This document shows, in pieces, positions 50,363 through 59,900 of a stretch of 64,000 nt of DNA. How positions within the stretch are numbered: the first letter of the stretch is position 1; every line of letters begins with the position of its first letter. Both the position numbers and the translations under genes were made by a program. The stretch is taken from positions 62,001 to 126,000 of the forward strand of contig NZ_KB890603.1 of assembly GCF_000373145.1 (NCBI RefSeq), in the 5' to 3' direction. The notes beneath the pieces are model-generated. The model saw only the letters and a list, made by a program, of their open reading frames with translations. It had not been told where the DNA came from and made no database searches. The stretch comes from Thermus oshimai DSM 12092. GTDB lineage: Bacteria > Deinococcota > Deinococci > Deinococcales > Thermaceae.

Positions 50363-51808
50363 CTAAAGGCGCCGGAGCCACGGTGGGGGCAGAAGGGCCA
50401 GGACCACCCCCGCCACCACGAAGCCCAGCCCCAGGCCCAAGGTCCCCTGGGCCCGCGCCCTGAGCCACAGGAGCCCCGCGCTCAAGAGGAGGAGGAGCAC
50501 CGTGGGCCCCGGGAGGAGGAGGGGGTAGAGGAGGGCGGAGAGGTAGGGCCCAAGCTCCCGGTAGCGCTCCCGGTAGGCCTGGGGCACGAGCCCCCGGAAG
50601 AAGGGCTCCATGAGGGCCAGGCCCAGGAAGGTGAGGAGGTGGAGGGGCAGGGTGGGAAGGCCCAGGTAGGGGCGCACCAGGCCGAAGAGGAGGAGGGCGA
50701 GGAGGAGCAGAACCCCCACGGGAAACCCCTCCGTCCAGGAGGGCCAGGGCCCCAGAATGCGGGAAAGAAAGGAGCGGTGGAAGAGGAGCACCGCGCCCAG
50801 GAGGAAGAGGCCGTAGGCCAGGTAGAAAAGGGGCAGCACCTCCCCCCCTTGGTGGGGGGTGGCCAGGGCGAAGAGGTTCCCGTAGACGCTCTTGCCCCAG
50901 AAGAGGGCCACGGCCAGGGCCAGGGCCAGGGCAAAAAGGGCCTGGAGGAGGAGGGTCCCGGGGCCCGGCCAGGCCTCGGGGACGATCTCCACCGTGCGCA
51001 GGGGCTCAATCCGGCTTTCCCCGTAAAGGACCAGGACGAGGAAGAGGAGGAGGACCAAAAGCCAGGGCCAGGCCTTGGCCAGAAAAAGGGCGGGCAGGTT
51101 CACCACCCGGGCGAGTTGGCCCAAGGCGGCGAGGCCCCGGCCCCAGTCCCCCTGGCCCAAATAGGCCTGGGTGAGGGTGGCGAGGGCCTCCCGGTAGAGG
51201 GCCGGGCTTTGGGTGAGGCGGGGAAGGAGGCCCTCCAAGAGCTCCGCCGCCTCCTTGGGCCGGCCCAGGAGGAAGAGGAGCCGCCCCCGCAGGGCCTCCT
51301 CCTCCAGGCCCCCCCCAAGCCGGCCCAACGCCTCCTCGGGCCGGCCTAGGGCCAGGAGGAGCCGGGCGGCGAGGAGGCGGACCTCCCCCGTGGGGGGAAG
51401 CCCCTCCACCTCCCTCAGGGCCTCCTCGTAGCGGCCCAGGCCCTCCAGGGCGCGGGCCTTTAGGAAGCGCCCCTCGGGGGTTTCGGGGAGGGAAAGGCCG
51501 AGCACGTCCCGAAACCGCCCCTCCAGGAGGTAAAGCCGCCCCCGGAGGAGGGGGGCCTCGGGGTCCTCCCCCAGGCGCTCCAGGTAGGCCCGGGCCTCCG
51601 CCAGGTTCCCCTCCTCCAGGTGGATGCGCACGAGAAGCCGTAGGGCGGGCTTGAACTCGGGCTCGCTCACCAGGGCCAGCTCGCAGGTGGCGCGGGCGCT
51701 TTCCAGGGCGCCCGTTTGGTAAAACCGCAGGCAGCGCGCGGAATACTCCTGGGCGGTCTGGGCGAGGGCCAGGCCCAGGACCACCCCCATCGCCCAAAGG
51801 GCTTTCAT
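50363..51808 (-). CDS. Exported TPR domain fused to a multi-helix CPBP-like membrane domain
   Basis: A 481-residue protein with a signal peptide (MKALWAMGVVLGLALAQ). About six TPR-like repeats follow (residues 20-235), ending in the anchor PALFLAKAWPWLLVLLLFLVLVLYG. The C-terminal half has about eight helices and holds ALMEPFFRGLVPQAYRERY, similar to the CPBP/CAAX protease motif EExxxR but with the first Glu replaced by Met and a Pro after the second. The protease activity is therefore doubtful. TAGACT seven bases before the ATG suggests a leaderless message. Confidence 0.65.
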   Translation of the reverse strand: MKALWAMGVVLGLALAQTAQEYSARCLRFYQTGALESARATCELALVSEPEFKPALRLLVRIHLEEGNLAEARAYLERLGEDPEAPLLRGRLYLLEGRFRDVLGLSLPETPEGRFLKARALEGLGRYEEALREVEGLPPTGEVRLLAARLLLALGRPEEALGRLGGGLEEEALRGRLLFLLGRPKEAAELLEGLLPRLTQSPALYREALATLTQAYLGQGDWGRGLAALGQLARVVNLPALFLAKAWPWLLVLLLFLVLVLYGESRIEPLRTVEIVPEAWPGPGTLLLQALFALALALAVALFWGKSVYGNLFALATPHQGGEVLPLFYLAYGLFLLGAVLLFHRSFLSRILGPWPSWTEGFPVGVLLLLALLLFGLVRPYLGLPTLPLHLLTFLGLALMEPFFRGLVPQAYRERYRELGPYLSALLYPLLLPGPTVLLLLLSAGLLWLRARAQGTLGLGLGFVVAGVVLALLPPPWLRRL

Positions 51809-51815
51809 GGCCCCC

Positions 51816-51851
51816 AGTCTACAGCCCTTTTAGGCTTGGACCTGGTATAAT
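51816..51851. promoter_or_regulatory. Divergent promoters of two TPR-like genes
   Basis: TAGACT on the minus strand (51821-51816) precedes the ATG at 51808 by seven bases. TATAAT on the plus strand (51846-51851) precedes the GTG at 51861 by nine. No -35 boxes are clear. Confidence 0.5.
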
Positions 51852-51860
51852 CCCGCCCGG

Positions 51861-52562
51861 GTGAACCCCATGAAGCGTTGGTCTTTGCTTTTCGTCCTCC
51901 TGACCCTGGCCCTAGCCCAGGGCTCCATCGGCGGCCTTTTGGACGCGGGCAAGTACCCGGAAGCCTACGAGGCGGGCCTGAAGGCGGGCACCGCGGAGGC
52001 CCTGGCCCTGGCGGCCAAGGCGGCCACCTTCTACGCCCTCTACCAGGCCCCCGAGGGGGAGAAGCGGGCCTGGTTTGAGAAGGGGGAGAAGGCGGCGAGC
52101 CAGGCCATCGCCAAGGATCCGGGCTACCCCGAGGGGTACTTTGAACGGGCCCGGGCCCTGGGGCGGCTTTCCCAGTACAAGGGGATCCTCGAGGCCCTAA
52201 GGGAGGGCCTCGCCCCCAGGATCCGGGGGGATCTGGAAAAGACCCTGAAGCTCAAGCCCGACCACGCGGGGGCCATGGTGGCCCTGGCCCTTTGGCACTT
52301 TGAGCTGGTGCAGAAGGGCTGGCTGGTGGCGGCCACCCAGGGGGCGGACGGGAACCAGGTGGAGCCCCTCATGAAAAAGGCCATCGCCCTGGAGCCCGAG
52401 GTCATCATCCACCGGGTGGAGTACGCCAAGGTCTTGGCGGCCTGGGGCAAGAAGGAGGAGGCCAAAAAGCAGCTGGAGGTGGCCCTCTCCCTCCCCGCCA
52501 AAACCGCCGCGGACCGCTACGACCAGGAGCGGGCCCGGCAGGAGCTTTCCAAGCTGAAGTAA
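51861..52562 (+). CDS. Exported TPR-like protein, unknown function
   Basis: A protein of 233 residues (230 if the ATG at 51870 is used) with signal peptide KRWSLLFVLLTLALAQG. Helical repeats follow, with TPR-like segments such as ASQAIAKDPGYPEGYFERARALGRLSQYKGI and KAIALEPEVIIHRVEYAKVLAAWGKKEEAKKQLEVAL. It should be a periplasmic scaffold. It is divergent from the other TPR protein, which hints at related roles. The GTG at 51861 is preferred because TATAAT lies nine bases upstream and no ribosome site serves the ATG. Confidence 0.7.
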   Translation: MNPMKRWSLLFVLLTLALAQGSIGGLLDAGKYPEAYEAGLKAGTAEALALAAKAATFYALYQAPEGEKRAWFEKGEKAASQAIAKDPGYPEGYFERARALGRLSQYKGILEALREGLAPRIRGDLEKTLKLKPDHAGAMVALALWHFELVQKGWLVAATQGADGNQVEPLMKKAIALEPEVIIHRVEYAKVLAAWGKKEEAKKQLEVALSLPAKTAADRYDQERARQELSKLK

Positions 52563-52575
52563 GCCCTTCCCGGGG

Positions 52576-52603
52576 CCCCCGCCCCTGGCCAAGGGGGCGG
52601 GGG
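52576..52603 (+). terminator. Hairpin after the exported TPR-like gene
   Basis: CCCCCGCCCC (52576-52585) pairs with GGGGCGGGGG (52594-52603) around eight bases. Only TCTGGT follows, so it may act as a weak terminator. Confidence 0.5.
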
Positions 52604-52621
52604 TCTGGTACGTTGGGGGAA

Positions 52622-53116
52622 ATGTTCCGGGTAGGCATCCTTACCGTTTCCGACAAGGGCGCCCGGGGGGAGCGGGCGGACACCACCCACCTGGCCTTGC
52701 GGGAGGCCCTGGAGGGGGGGCCCTATCAGGTGGTGGCCTACGAGATCGTCCCCGACGAACCCCCCCTCATCAAGAAGGTCCTGAGGCTTTGGGCGGACCG
52801 GGAGGGGCTGGACCTCATCCTGACCAACGGGGGCACGGGCCTTAGCCCCCGGGACCGCACCCCCGAGGCCACCCGGGAGGTGCTGGAACGGGAGGTGCCG
52901 GGGCTTCCTGAGCTCATGCGCCTAAGGGGCCTGGAGAAGACCCCCATGGCCGCCCTTTCCCGGGGGGTGGCGGGGGTGAGGGGGAAGACCCTCATCGTGA
53001 ACCTTCCGGGAAGCCCCAGGGGGGCGCGGGAGTCCCTGGAGGCCCTCCTCCCCCTCCTGCCCCACGCCCTAAGCCTCCTCACGGGCAAGCCCTGGCGGGA
53101 GGGGCACCATGAGTAG
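52622..53116 (+). CDS. moaB: MoaB/Mog-type molybdopterin adenylyltransferase
   Basis: A 164-residue MogA/MoaB domain that adenylates molybdopterin before metal insertion. RVGILTVSDKGARGERAD at the start and LTNGGTGLSPRDRTPEAT form the pterin and nucleotide sites; NLPGSPRGARESLEALLPLLPHAL closes the fold. It could supply cofactor to the molybdoenzyme at 16.6-18.6 kb. It overlaps the aminotransferase gene by eight bases. Confidence 0.9.
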   Translation: MFRVGILTVSDKGARGERADTTHLALREALEGGPYQVVAYEIVPDEPPLIKKVLRLWADREGLDLILTNGGTGLSPRDRTPEATREVLEREVPGLPELMRLRGLEKTPMAALSRGVAGVRGKTLIVNLPGSPRGARESLEALLPLLPHALSLLTGKPWREGHHE

Positions 53117-54266
53117 GGTCCCCGAGCCCTCGGTCTTCCTTCTCTTGGACGAGGCCAAAAAACGGGCCCGGGAAAGGGGCCTACGGGTCCTGGACCTCTC
53201 CATCGGCTCCACCGACCTCCCCCCGCCCAAGGCCCCCTTGGAGGCCCTAAGGGAGGCCCTGGAGGACCCCACCACCTACGGCTACTGCCTCAAGGCCTGC
53301 ACCCTGCCCTTCCTCGAGGCCGCCACCTCCTGGTACCGGGCGCGCTACGGGGTGGACCTGGACCCCAGGCGGGAGGCCCTGGCCCTGATCGGCAGCCAAG
53401 AGGGCCTGGCCCACCTCCTCCTGGCCCTCACCGACCCCCATGACCTCCTCCTCCTCCCCGAGGTGGCCTACCCCAGCTACTTCGGGGCGGCTAAGGTGGC
53501 CTCTCTAGATTGTTTCTACATACCTTTACGCCCCGACGGGCTTGCGGACCTAAAGGCCATCCCCGAGGCGGCCCTAAGGCGGGCCAAGGTCCTCCTCCTG
53601 AACTACCCCAACAACCCCACGGGGGCCGTGGCGGACTGGGGCTACTTTGAGGAGGCCTTGGCCCTGGCGGAGCGGTACGGCCTCTGGCTGGTCCACGACA
53701 ACCCTTACGTGGACCAGGTTTACGAGGGCGAGGCCCCCTCCCCCTTGGCCCTGCCGGGAGCCAGGGGGCGGGTGGTGGAGCTCTTCTCCCTCTCCAAGAG
53801 CTACCACCTGGCGGGCTTCCGCCTGGGCTTCGCCCTGGGGAGCGCGGAGGCCATGGCCCTTTTGGAACGGGTGAAGGGGGTCATCGACTTCAACGCCTAC
53901 GCGGGCATTCTGCGCATGGGGGTGGCGGCCCTCAACACCCCCAGGGAGGTCCTCCAGGGCTACGCCGAGGTCTACCGGGGGCGGGCCCTGGCCCTGGCGG
54001 AGGCCTTAACGGGCACCCTGGACCTCCTTCCCCCTAGGGCCACTATGTACCTCTGGGGCAGGCTTCCAGAGGGGGTGGACGACCTGGACTTCGCCCTGAG
54101 GCTCCTGGAGGAGGGGGTGGCCGTGGCCCCGGGCCGGGGGTTTGGACCCGGGGGGCGGGGGTTCATCCGCCTGGCCCTGGTGCGCCCCGAGGCCGAGCTT
54201 CTCCAGGCGGCGGAAGCCATCCATCGGGTCCTTACTGCCAGCGCGCCTCGGGGGGAAGCCCCTTGA
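53109..54266 (+). CDS. Class I/II PLP aminotransferase
   Basis: A 385-residue fold-type I aminotransferase. Lys230 in SLSKSYHLAGFRLG binds PLP; YPNNPTGAVAD and VHDNPYVDQVY are cofactor contacts. It resembles LL-diaminopimelate and aspartate aminotransferase relatives (DapC/DapL or AspC-like), and the substrate is not certain. Translation is coupled to moaB. Its 3' end overlaps folC by 35 bases on the other strand. Confidence 0.88.
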   Translation: MSRVPEPSVFLLLDEAKKRARERGLRVLDLSIGSTDLPPPKAPLEALREALEDPTTYGYCLKACTLPFLEAATSWYRARYGVDLDPRREALALIGSQEGLAHLLLALTDPHDLLLLPEVAYPSYFGAAKVASLDCFYIPLRPDGLADLKAIPEAALRRAKVLLLNYPNNPTGAVADWGYFEEALALAERYGLWLVHDNPYVDQVYEGEAPSPLALPGARGRVVELFSLSKSYHLAGFRLGFALGSAEAMALLERVKGVIDFNAYAGILRMGVAALNTPREVLQGYAEVYRGRALALAEALTGTLDLLPPRATMYLWGRLPEGVDDLDFALRLLEEGVAVAPGRGFGPGGRGFIRLALVRPEAELLQAAEAIHRVLTASAPRGEAP

Positions 54267-55473
54267 GGCCCCTCAAGACCTCCCCCACCAGGTAGAGGCT
54301 CCCCGCCACCACCGCCCGGGGGGCCAGGGCCAGGGCCTTTTCCAGGGCCTTCAGGGGCTCCTCCTCCACGGTGGCCCCCGGGAAGAGGGGGAGGAGGGCT
54401 TTAGGGTCCTGGCCCCTCGGGGAGCTATAGCGGGTGAGGACCACGGGGCCCAGGTCCCCCAGGGCCTCGGCCATGGCGGGGTGGTCCTTATCCCGGGAGA
54501 AGCCGAGGACCAAGGCCGAAGGGAGGAGGCCGTGGGCCAGGAGGGCCGCCCTCAGGGCCCAGGCCCCTTCCGGGTTGTGGGCCCCGTCCAGAACCACCTC
54601 CCTCCCCTCCCCCAAGAAAAGGCGCTGGAGCCGCCCCGGGTTTTCCACCCGGGCCACCCCCCGGGCCACCGCCTCCCGGTCCGCCCCCAGGAGGAGCCCC
54701 CCAAGGGCGGCCAGGGCCAGGTTCTCCCCCTGGTGGGGGCCGAGGAGGGGGGTCCTTAGGGGAAGGCGCCCCTCCCCCAGGGCCAGGGTGAAGGCCAGGC
54801 CCTCCGGAAGGGGGCGCACCCCCTCCACGAAAAAGTCCTCCCCTAGAACGTGTAAGGGGGTGCCCCGGGCCCGGGCCTCCTCCTTAAGGACGAGAAGCCC
54901 CTCCCCCCGGGCGGCGGTGAGGGCGGGCACCCCCCTTCGGAAGACCCCCGCCTTCTCCCGGGCCACGTCCTTCAGGGTGGGGCCTAAGACCTCCAGGTGG
55001 TCGTGGCCGATGTTGGTGACGATGGAGAGCACGGGCTCCGCCGCGTTGGTGGCGTCCAGCCTTCCCCCAAGCCCCACCTCTAAGACGGCGAACCCCACCC
55101 CCTCCCGGGCGAAGTGGAGGAGGGCAATGGCGGTGGCGACCTCAAAAAAGCTCGCCCCCACCTCCTCCGCGTGGGGACGGACCTCCTCCAGGAGGGCGAG
55201 GAGGCGCGCTTGGGGGATCCAGGCCCCCTGGACGGCGATGCGCTCGCGGAAGTCCACCAGGTGGGGGCTGGTGTAAAGCCCCACCTTGAGCCCGGCCTCC
55301 TCCAGGATGGCCGCCAGGGCCCGGGCGGCGCTCCCCTTGCCGTTGGTCCCCCCCACGAGGGCCACGGGGTAGGCCCTTTGGGGGTCCCCCAGGCGGGCGA
55401 GGAGGGCCCGGACGCGCTCCAGGCCCGGGCTGAAAAGGGTTTGCCGGGCGTAGAGCCAGGCCAGGGGGTCCAT
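54232..55473 (-). CDS. folC: Folylpolyglutamate synthase/dihydrofolate synthase
   Basis: Adds glutamate to dihydropteroate and to folates. The P-loop GGTNGKGS is at residues 41-48, followed by GLYTSPHLVDFRERI. VLEVGLGGRLDATNAA and VLDGAHNPEGA are Mur-ligase-type motifs. The length is 413 residues. It overlaps the fur stop as TGATG. It is the third folate locus in the window after folP-folB. Confidence 0.95.
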   Translation of the reverse strand: MDPLAWLYARQTLFSPGLERVRALLARLGDPQRAYPVALVGGTNGKGSAARALAAILEEAGLKVGLYTSPHLVDFRERIAVQGAWIPQARLLALLEEVRPHAEEVGASFFEVATAIALLHFAREGVGFAVLEVGLGGRLDATNAAEPVLSIVTNIGHDHLEVLGPTLKDVAREKAGVFRRGVPALTAARGEGLLVLKEEARARGTPLHVLGEDFFVEGVRPLPEGLAFTLALGEGRLPLRTPLLGPHQGENLALAALGGLLLGADREAVARGVARVENPGRLQRLFLGEGREVVLDGAHNPEGAWALRAALLAHGLLPSALVLGFSRDKDHPAMAEALGDLGPVVLTRYSSPRGQDPKALLPLFPGATVEEEPLKALEKALALAPRAVVAGSLYLVGEVLRGLKGLPPEARWQ

Positions 55474-55868
55474 CAGCCCTGGAGGGCCTTCCGGCAGGCG
55501 GGGCAGAGGCCCCGGTAGACCACCTCCGCCCCCCGGACCTCAAGCCCGGGGTAGGCCGCCTGCACGGGGCCCAGGAGGTCGGGGAGGTCCACCTCCAGGT
55601 CCACGATCTCCCCGCAGCGCTCGCAGACCAGGTGGTGGTGGGGGTGGAGGCGGGCGTCGTACCGGGTGGCCTCCCCCGCCCGGGTGATGGGGATGAGGTA
55701 CCCCTCCTCCACCAGGGCCTCGAGGGTGCGGTAGATGGTCCCCAGGCTCACGTGGGGCACCAGCTTGCGCACCTCCTGGTAGATCCAGGCGGCGTCGGGG
55801 TGGTGCTGGGCCTTCTGCACCACCTCGAGGACGGCCTTGCGTTGGCGGGTCAAGCGCTTCAGCGCCAT
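55473..55868 (-). CDS. Fur/PerR family metal-dependent regulator
   Basis: A 131-residue regulator with a winged helix (residues 1-75: TRQRKAVLEVVQKAQHHPDAAWIYQEVRKLVPHVSLGTIYRTLEALVEEGYL). The dimer domain has HPHHHLVC..C at 76-85 and CPAC at 122-125; Cys82, Cys85, Cys122 and Cys125 make a structural zinc site. The sequence alone does not separate PerR, Fur and Zur. TATAGT lies nine bases before the ATG. It is co-transcribed with folC. Confidence 0.9.
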   Translation of the reverse strand: MALKRLTRQRKAVLEVVQKAQHHPDAAWIYQEVRKLVPHVSLGTIYRTLEALVEEGYLIPITRAGEATRYDARLHPHHHLVCERCGEIVDLEVDLPDLLGPVQAAYPGLEVRGAEVVYRGLCPACRKALQG

Positions 55869-55928
55869 CTACCGGCCACTATACCCCAACCGGGGGCAAA
55901 ACTCCAGTGAACCGCTCGCCTTTTGGGG

Positions 55929-56834
55929 TTAAAGGCTTTTGGCCAGGATCTCCCGCCCCCCCTGCTCCAGCACGTCCCGGGCCAGCTCCAACCCGAGCTC
56001 CTCCGCCTCGGAGGCCTCGCCCTCGATCTCCGCCCGCAGGAAGCTCTTGCCGTCGGGGGAGAGGAGGATGCCCTCCAGGCGCAAAAGCCCGTCCTCCTCC
56101 ACCTGGGCCAAGGCCCCCACCGGGGCCAGGCAGCCCGCCCCCAGGCCCTTCAAAAAGGCCCGCTCCGCCCGCACCCGGTCGTAGGAGGGGTGGTGGTGGA
56201 GGGCGTAGACGAACTCCTCCGCCAGATCGTCCCCCTGGCGCACCTCCAGGGCCAGGGCCCCCTGGCCGGGGGCGGGGAGCATGACCTCGGGGTCCAGGAA
56301 CTGGTCGATGCGGTTCCTGAGGTCCAGGCGGATGAGGCCCGCCGCCGCCAGGACGATGCCGTCGTACTCCCCGTTGCCGAGGGCGGCCAGGCGGGTGTCC
56401 ACGTTGCCCCTCAGGGGCCGCACCTCCAGGTCCGGGCGGTAGGCGAGGAGCTGGGCCTTGCGGCGCACGGAGCTGGTGCCCACCACCGCCCCCTTGGGCA
56501 GGTCCTCCAGGCGCTTGTAGGCCTTGCCCAGGAAGACGTCCCGGGGGTCCTGGCGGCGGGGCACCGCGGCGATCTTGAGCCCCGGGGGCTCCTCCGTGGG
56601 CAGGTCTTTGAGGGAGTGGACGGCGATGTCGATCTCCCGGGCGAGCAGGGCCTCCTGCAGCTCCTTCACGAAGATGGCCTGCTCCTTTGGGCTTGCCCCC
56701 TGGTCCCCACGGGTCTTGATGGTCTTCACCTTGAACTCCGCCTCGGGCCAGCTCTCCTTCAGGCGCTCCACCACGAAGCGGGTCTGGGCCAGGGCCAGGG
56801 CGCTCCCCCGGGTTCCCACCACGATGACGCGCAT
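55929..56834 (-). CDS. hemC: Hydroxymethylbilane synthase (porphobilinogen deaminase)
   Basis: Joins four porphobilinogens into hydroxymethylbilane in haem synthesis. [13 protein letters not shown] opens the protein, HSLKDLPT holds the catalytic aspartate, and GAGCLAPVG gives Cys235, which holds the dipyrromethane cofactor. The 301-residue length is standard. TACTAT is eight bases before the ATG. It lies 114 bases after dnaE on the same strand but with its own -10. Confidence 0.96.
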   Translation of the reverse strand: MRVIVVGTRGSALALAQTRFVVERLKESWPEAEFKVKTIKTRGDQGASPKEQAIFVKELQEALLAREIDIAVHSLKDLPTEEPPGLKIAAVPRRQDPRDVFLGKAYKRLEDLPKGAVVGTSSVRRKAQLLAYRPDLEVRPLRGNVDTRLAALGNGEYDGIVLAAAGLIRLDLRNRIDQFLDPEVMLPAPGQGALALEVRQGDDLAEEFVYALHHHPSYDRVRAERAFLKGLGAGCLAPVGALAQVEEDGLLRLEGILLSPDGKSFLRAEIEGEASEAEELGLELARDVLEQGGREILAKSL

Positions 56835-56948
56835 ACTTTCCCATAGTACAAGACCGGCAGGGCTGGGTCGCGGGGGAACCCGGTGCGGGAAAGATCCGAA
56901 GGCCGCCCGCCCAACCGTTCCCTTGGGGTCCCAGCGAAGCCCACGTAC
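56835..56948 (-). promoter_or_regulatory. Spacer between dnaE and hemC with hemC -10
   Basis: 114 bases with TACTAT (56848-56843) eight bases before hemC. I see no terminator stem with a T-run after dnaE and no small gene. Confidence 0.4.
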
Positions 56949-59900
56949 TCAAAAGGGCACCGCCTCCTCCTTGGGGCCGCCGTTTGGCCCCTGGAGGAGG
57001 TGCTCCCGGTCGGGGAGGAGGTAGGCCCGGAAGCCCTCGGCCTCGAGGAGGGGCAGGGCCGCCTCGGAAACCCGCGTCTCCCTGAGGGCGAAGACCGCCT
57101 CCCCAAAGGGCCCCTGGACCCTAAGGTAAAGGGGAAGCTCGCCGGGGTGCTCGTCCAGGAGGCTTTTGAGGTGGGCGATGCCCCGGTCGTCCAAAAGGGC
57201 GTGGTCCGCCTCCACCTCCAAGGCCTTGGGCATCTCCTGGAGCTCCTCGTAAGGCCAGACCGCCAGGGCCACCACCCGGAGGTTCTCCTCCGTGCGCTCC
57301 ACCTCCGCCAGCACCAAGACGGGGAGGTCCTCCTTGAGCTTGGGGGAGACGGCCTCGTAGAAGCGGCCGAAGGAGACCACCTCCTGGGCCCCCGTCTCGT
57401 CGGAGAGGGTGAAGCGGACCATCATCCCCCCAGAGCGGGTGGGCTTGCGCACCACCTCCTCCACCATGCCCGCAAGGAGGAGCCTGGGCCGCCCCGGGCC
57501 CTGGGCGAACTCAGGAAGCTCCTCCAGGGTGCAGGTGGCGGTCTCCCTAAGGCCCGGGTAGCGGAGCACGGGGTGGCCGGAAACGTAGATCCCTAGGGCC
57601 TCCTTCTCGTAGCGCAGGCGGGTGATCTCGTCCAGGGGGGGAACGGGGAGGAGGGGGGGCTCCTCCACCTCCTGGAAGAGGCCCATCATCCCCGAGCGAA
57701 CCCTCTCCCGCTCCTCCGCCGCCCACTTTAAGAGGGGCTCGAGGGAGGCAAGAAGCCTTGCCCGGTCCCCGAAGGCGTCCAGGGCCCCGGCCTTCACCAA
57801 GGACTCCAGGGCCCGCTTGTTCACCACCTGCTCGGGGAGGCGCTTTAAGAAGTCCCCCAGGCTCCGGTAGGGCCCGCCCCGCTCCCTCTCCTCCAGGATG
57901 GCCCGGGCCGCGGCCTCCCCCACGTTCTTCACCGCGGAAAGCCCGAAGAGGATCTCCTCCCCCACCACCTTGAAGTCAAAGCCCGAGCGGTTCACATCGG
58001 GGGGCAGGACGGGGATGCCCATGGCCCGGGCGTCCCGGATGTACTCCGCCACCTTGTCGGAGTCGTGCCGCTCCACGGAGAGGAGGGCGGCCATGAACTC
58101 CACCGGGTAGTGGGCCTTCACGTAGGCGGTCTGGTAGGAGAGGAGGGAGTAGGCGGCGGCGTGGCTCTTGTTAAACCCATAGTTGGCGAAGGCCTCCAGC
58201 ATGTCAAAAAGCCGGTGGGCCTCCTCCTCGGGCACCCCCCGCTCCGCCGCCCCCTGGACGAAGCGCGCCCGGTGCTTCTGCATCTCCTCCACCTTCTTCT
58301 TCCCCATGGCCCTCCGGAGGAGGTCCGCCTCCCCCAGGGAGTAGCCCGCTACCTGGGCGGCGATCTGCATGATCTGCTCCTGGTAGACGGGGATGCCGTA
58401 GGTCTCGTCCAGGATGGGCCTCAGGTACTTCTCCGCGTGGGGGAACTCCGCGTAGTTCACCGGCTCCTGGCCGTGGTGGCGGCGGATGTAGGTGGGGATG
58501 TGCTCCATGGGCCCCGGGCGGTAGAGGGAAACCAGGGCGATGATGTCCTCCAACCTCCTCGGCTTAAGCCCCCGCACCGTGGCCGTCATCCCCCCGGACT
58601 CCAGCTGGAACACCCCCTTGGTCTCCCCCCGGGCCAGGAGGGCGAAGGTCTTGGGGTCGTCCAGGGGCAGGCGGTCGTAGTCCAGCTCCACCCCCTTGGA
58701 CTCCTTCACGATGCGCTTGGCCTCGTCCAGGAAGGTGAGGGTCCTTAGGCCCAGGAAGTCCATCTTCAGGAGGCCCAAGGCCTCCACCGCCCCCATGTCG
58801 TACTGGGTCACCACGCCCTGGCCGCTGGTGTCCCGCATGAGGGGGACCAGGTCCGTGAGGGGCTCCGCGGCGATGACCACCCCGGCGGCGTGCACGGAGG
58901 CGTGGCGGTTCAGGCCCTCCAGGCGCATGGCCACCTCCAGCACCTCCCGCACCTTGGGGTCCTTCTCCATCTCCGCCCTGAGCTCGGGCACCGCCTGGAT
59001 GGCCTCCTGCAGGGGCTTGGGCTTGCCGAACTGCACGGGGATGAGCTTGGCGAGCTCCTCCGCCCTTTTATGAGGGATCCCGTAGACCCGGGCCACGTCC
59101 TTGAGGGCCGCCTTGGAGGCCAGGGTCCCCAGGGTGCCGATCTGGGCCACCTTGTCCTCCCCGTAGCGGGCCTTCACGTACTGGATCACCCGGTCCCGCT
59201 CCCGGTCGGAGAAGTCCGTGTCGATGTCGGGCATGGAGACCCGCTCGGGGTTTAAGAAGCGCTCAAAGAGGAGGCCGAAGCGCAGGGGGTCTATGTTGGT
59301 GATCCCCACCGCGTAGGCCACCAGGCTCCCCGCGGCGCTGCCCCGGCCGGGGCCCACGGAGATCCCGTTTTCCCGGGCCCAGTTGATGTAGTCCTGCACG
59401 ATGAGGAAGTAGCCGGGAAAGCCCATCTTCTCAATGACGGACAGCTCATACAGGGCCCGGTGGAGGATGGCCTCCGCCGTCCACTCCTTCACGCCCTCGA
59501 GGGGGGGGAGCCCGGCCATGAGCCCCTCCCACGCCCCCCACCCCACCTGGGCTAGGGCCTCCGCCAGGGCCTCCCCCTCCCCATGGGGGGGAAGCTGGCC
59601 GAGCCTCCGGAAGACCTCCCGGTAGAAGGCCTCGGTGATGCGGTCGGGGTAGCGCCTAAGGAGGCCCTTTAGGGTGAGCTCCATCAGGTACTGGGCCTCC
59701 GTGCGCCCCTCGGGAAGGGGGTAGCGGGGGATGCGGTAGACCATCTTGTCCCCGATGGGGAGGTCCACGTTGCACATGCGGGCGATCTCCACCGTGTTGT
59801 CGAAGGGCTCGTCCCCCCACTCCTCCTCGGGGAGCATGGCCCGCATCTCCTCGGGGGTCTTCACGTAGAACTCGTCGCAGGGGAAGCGCCAGCGGTCCTC

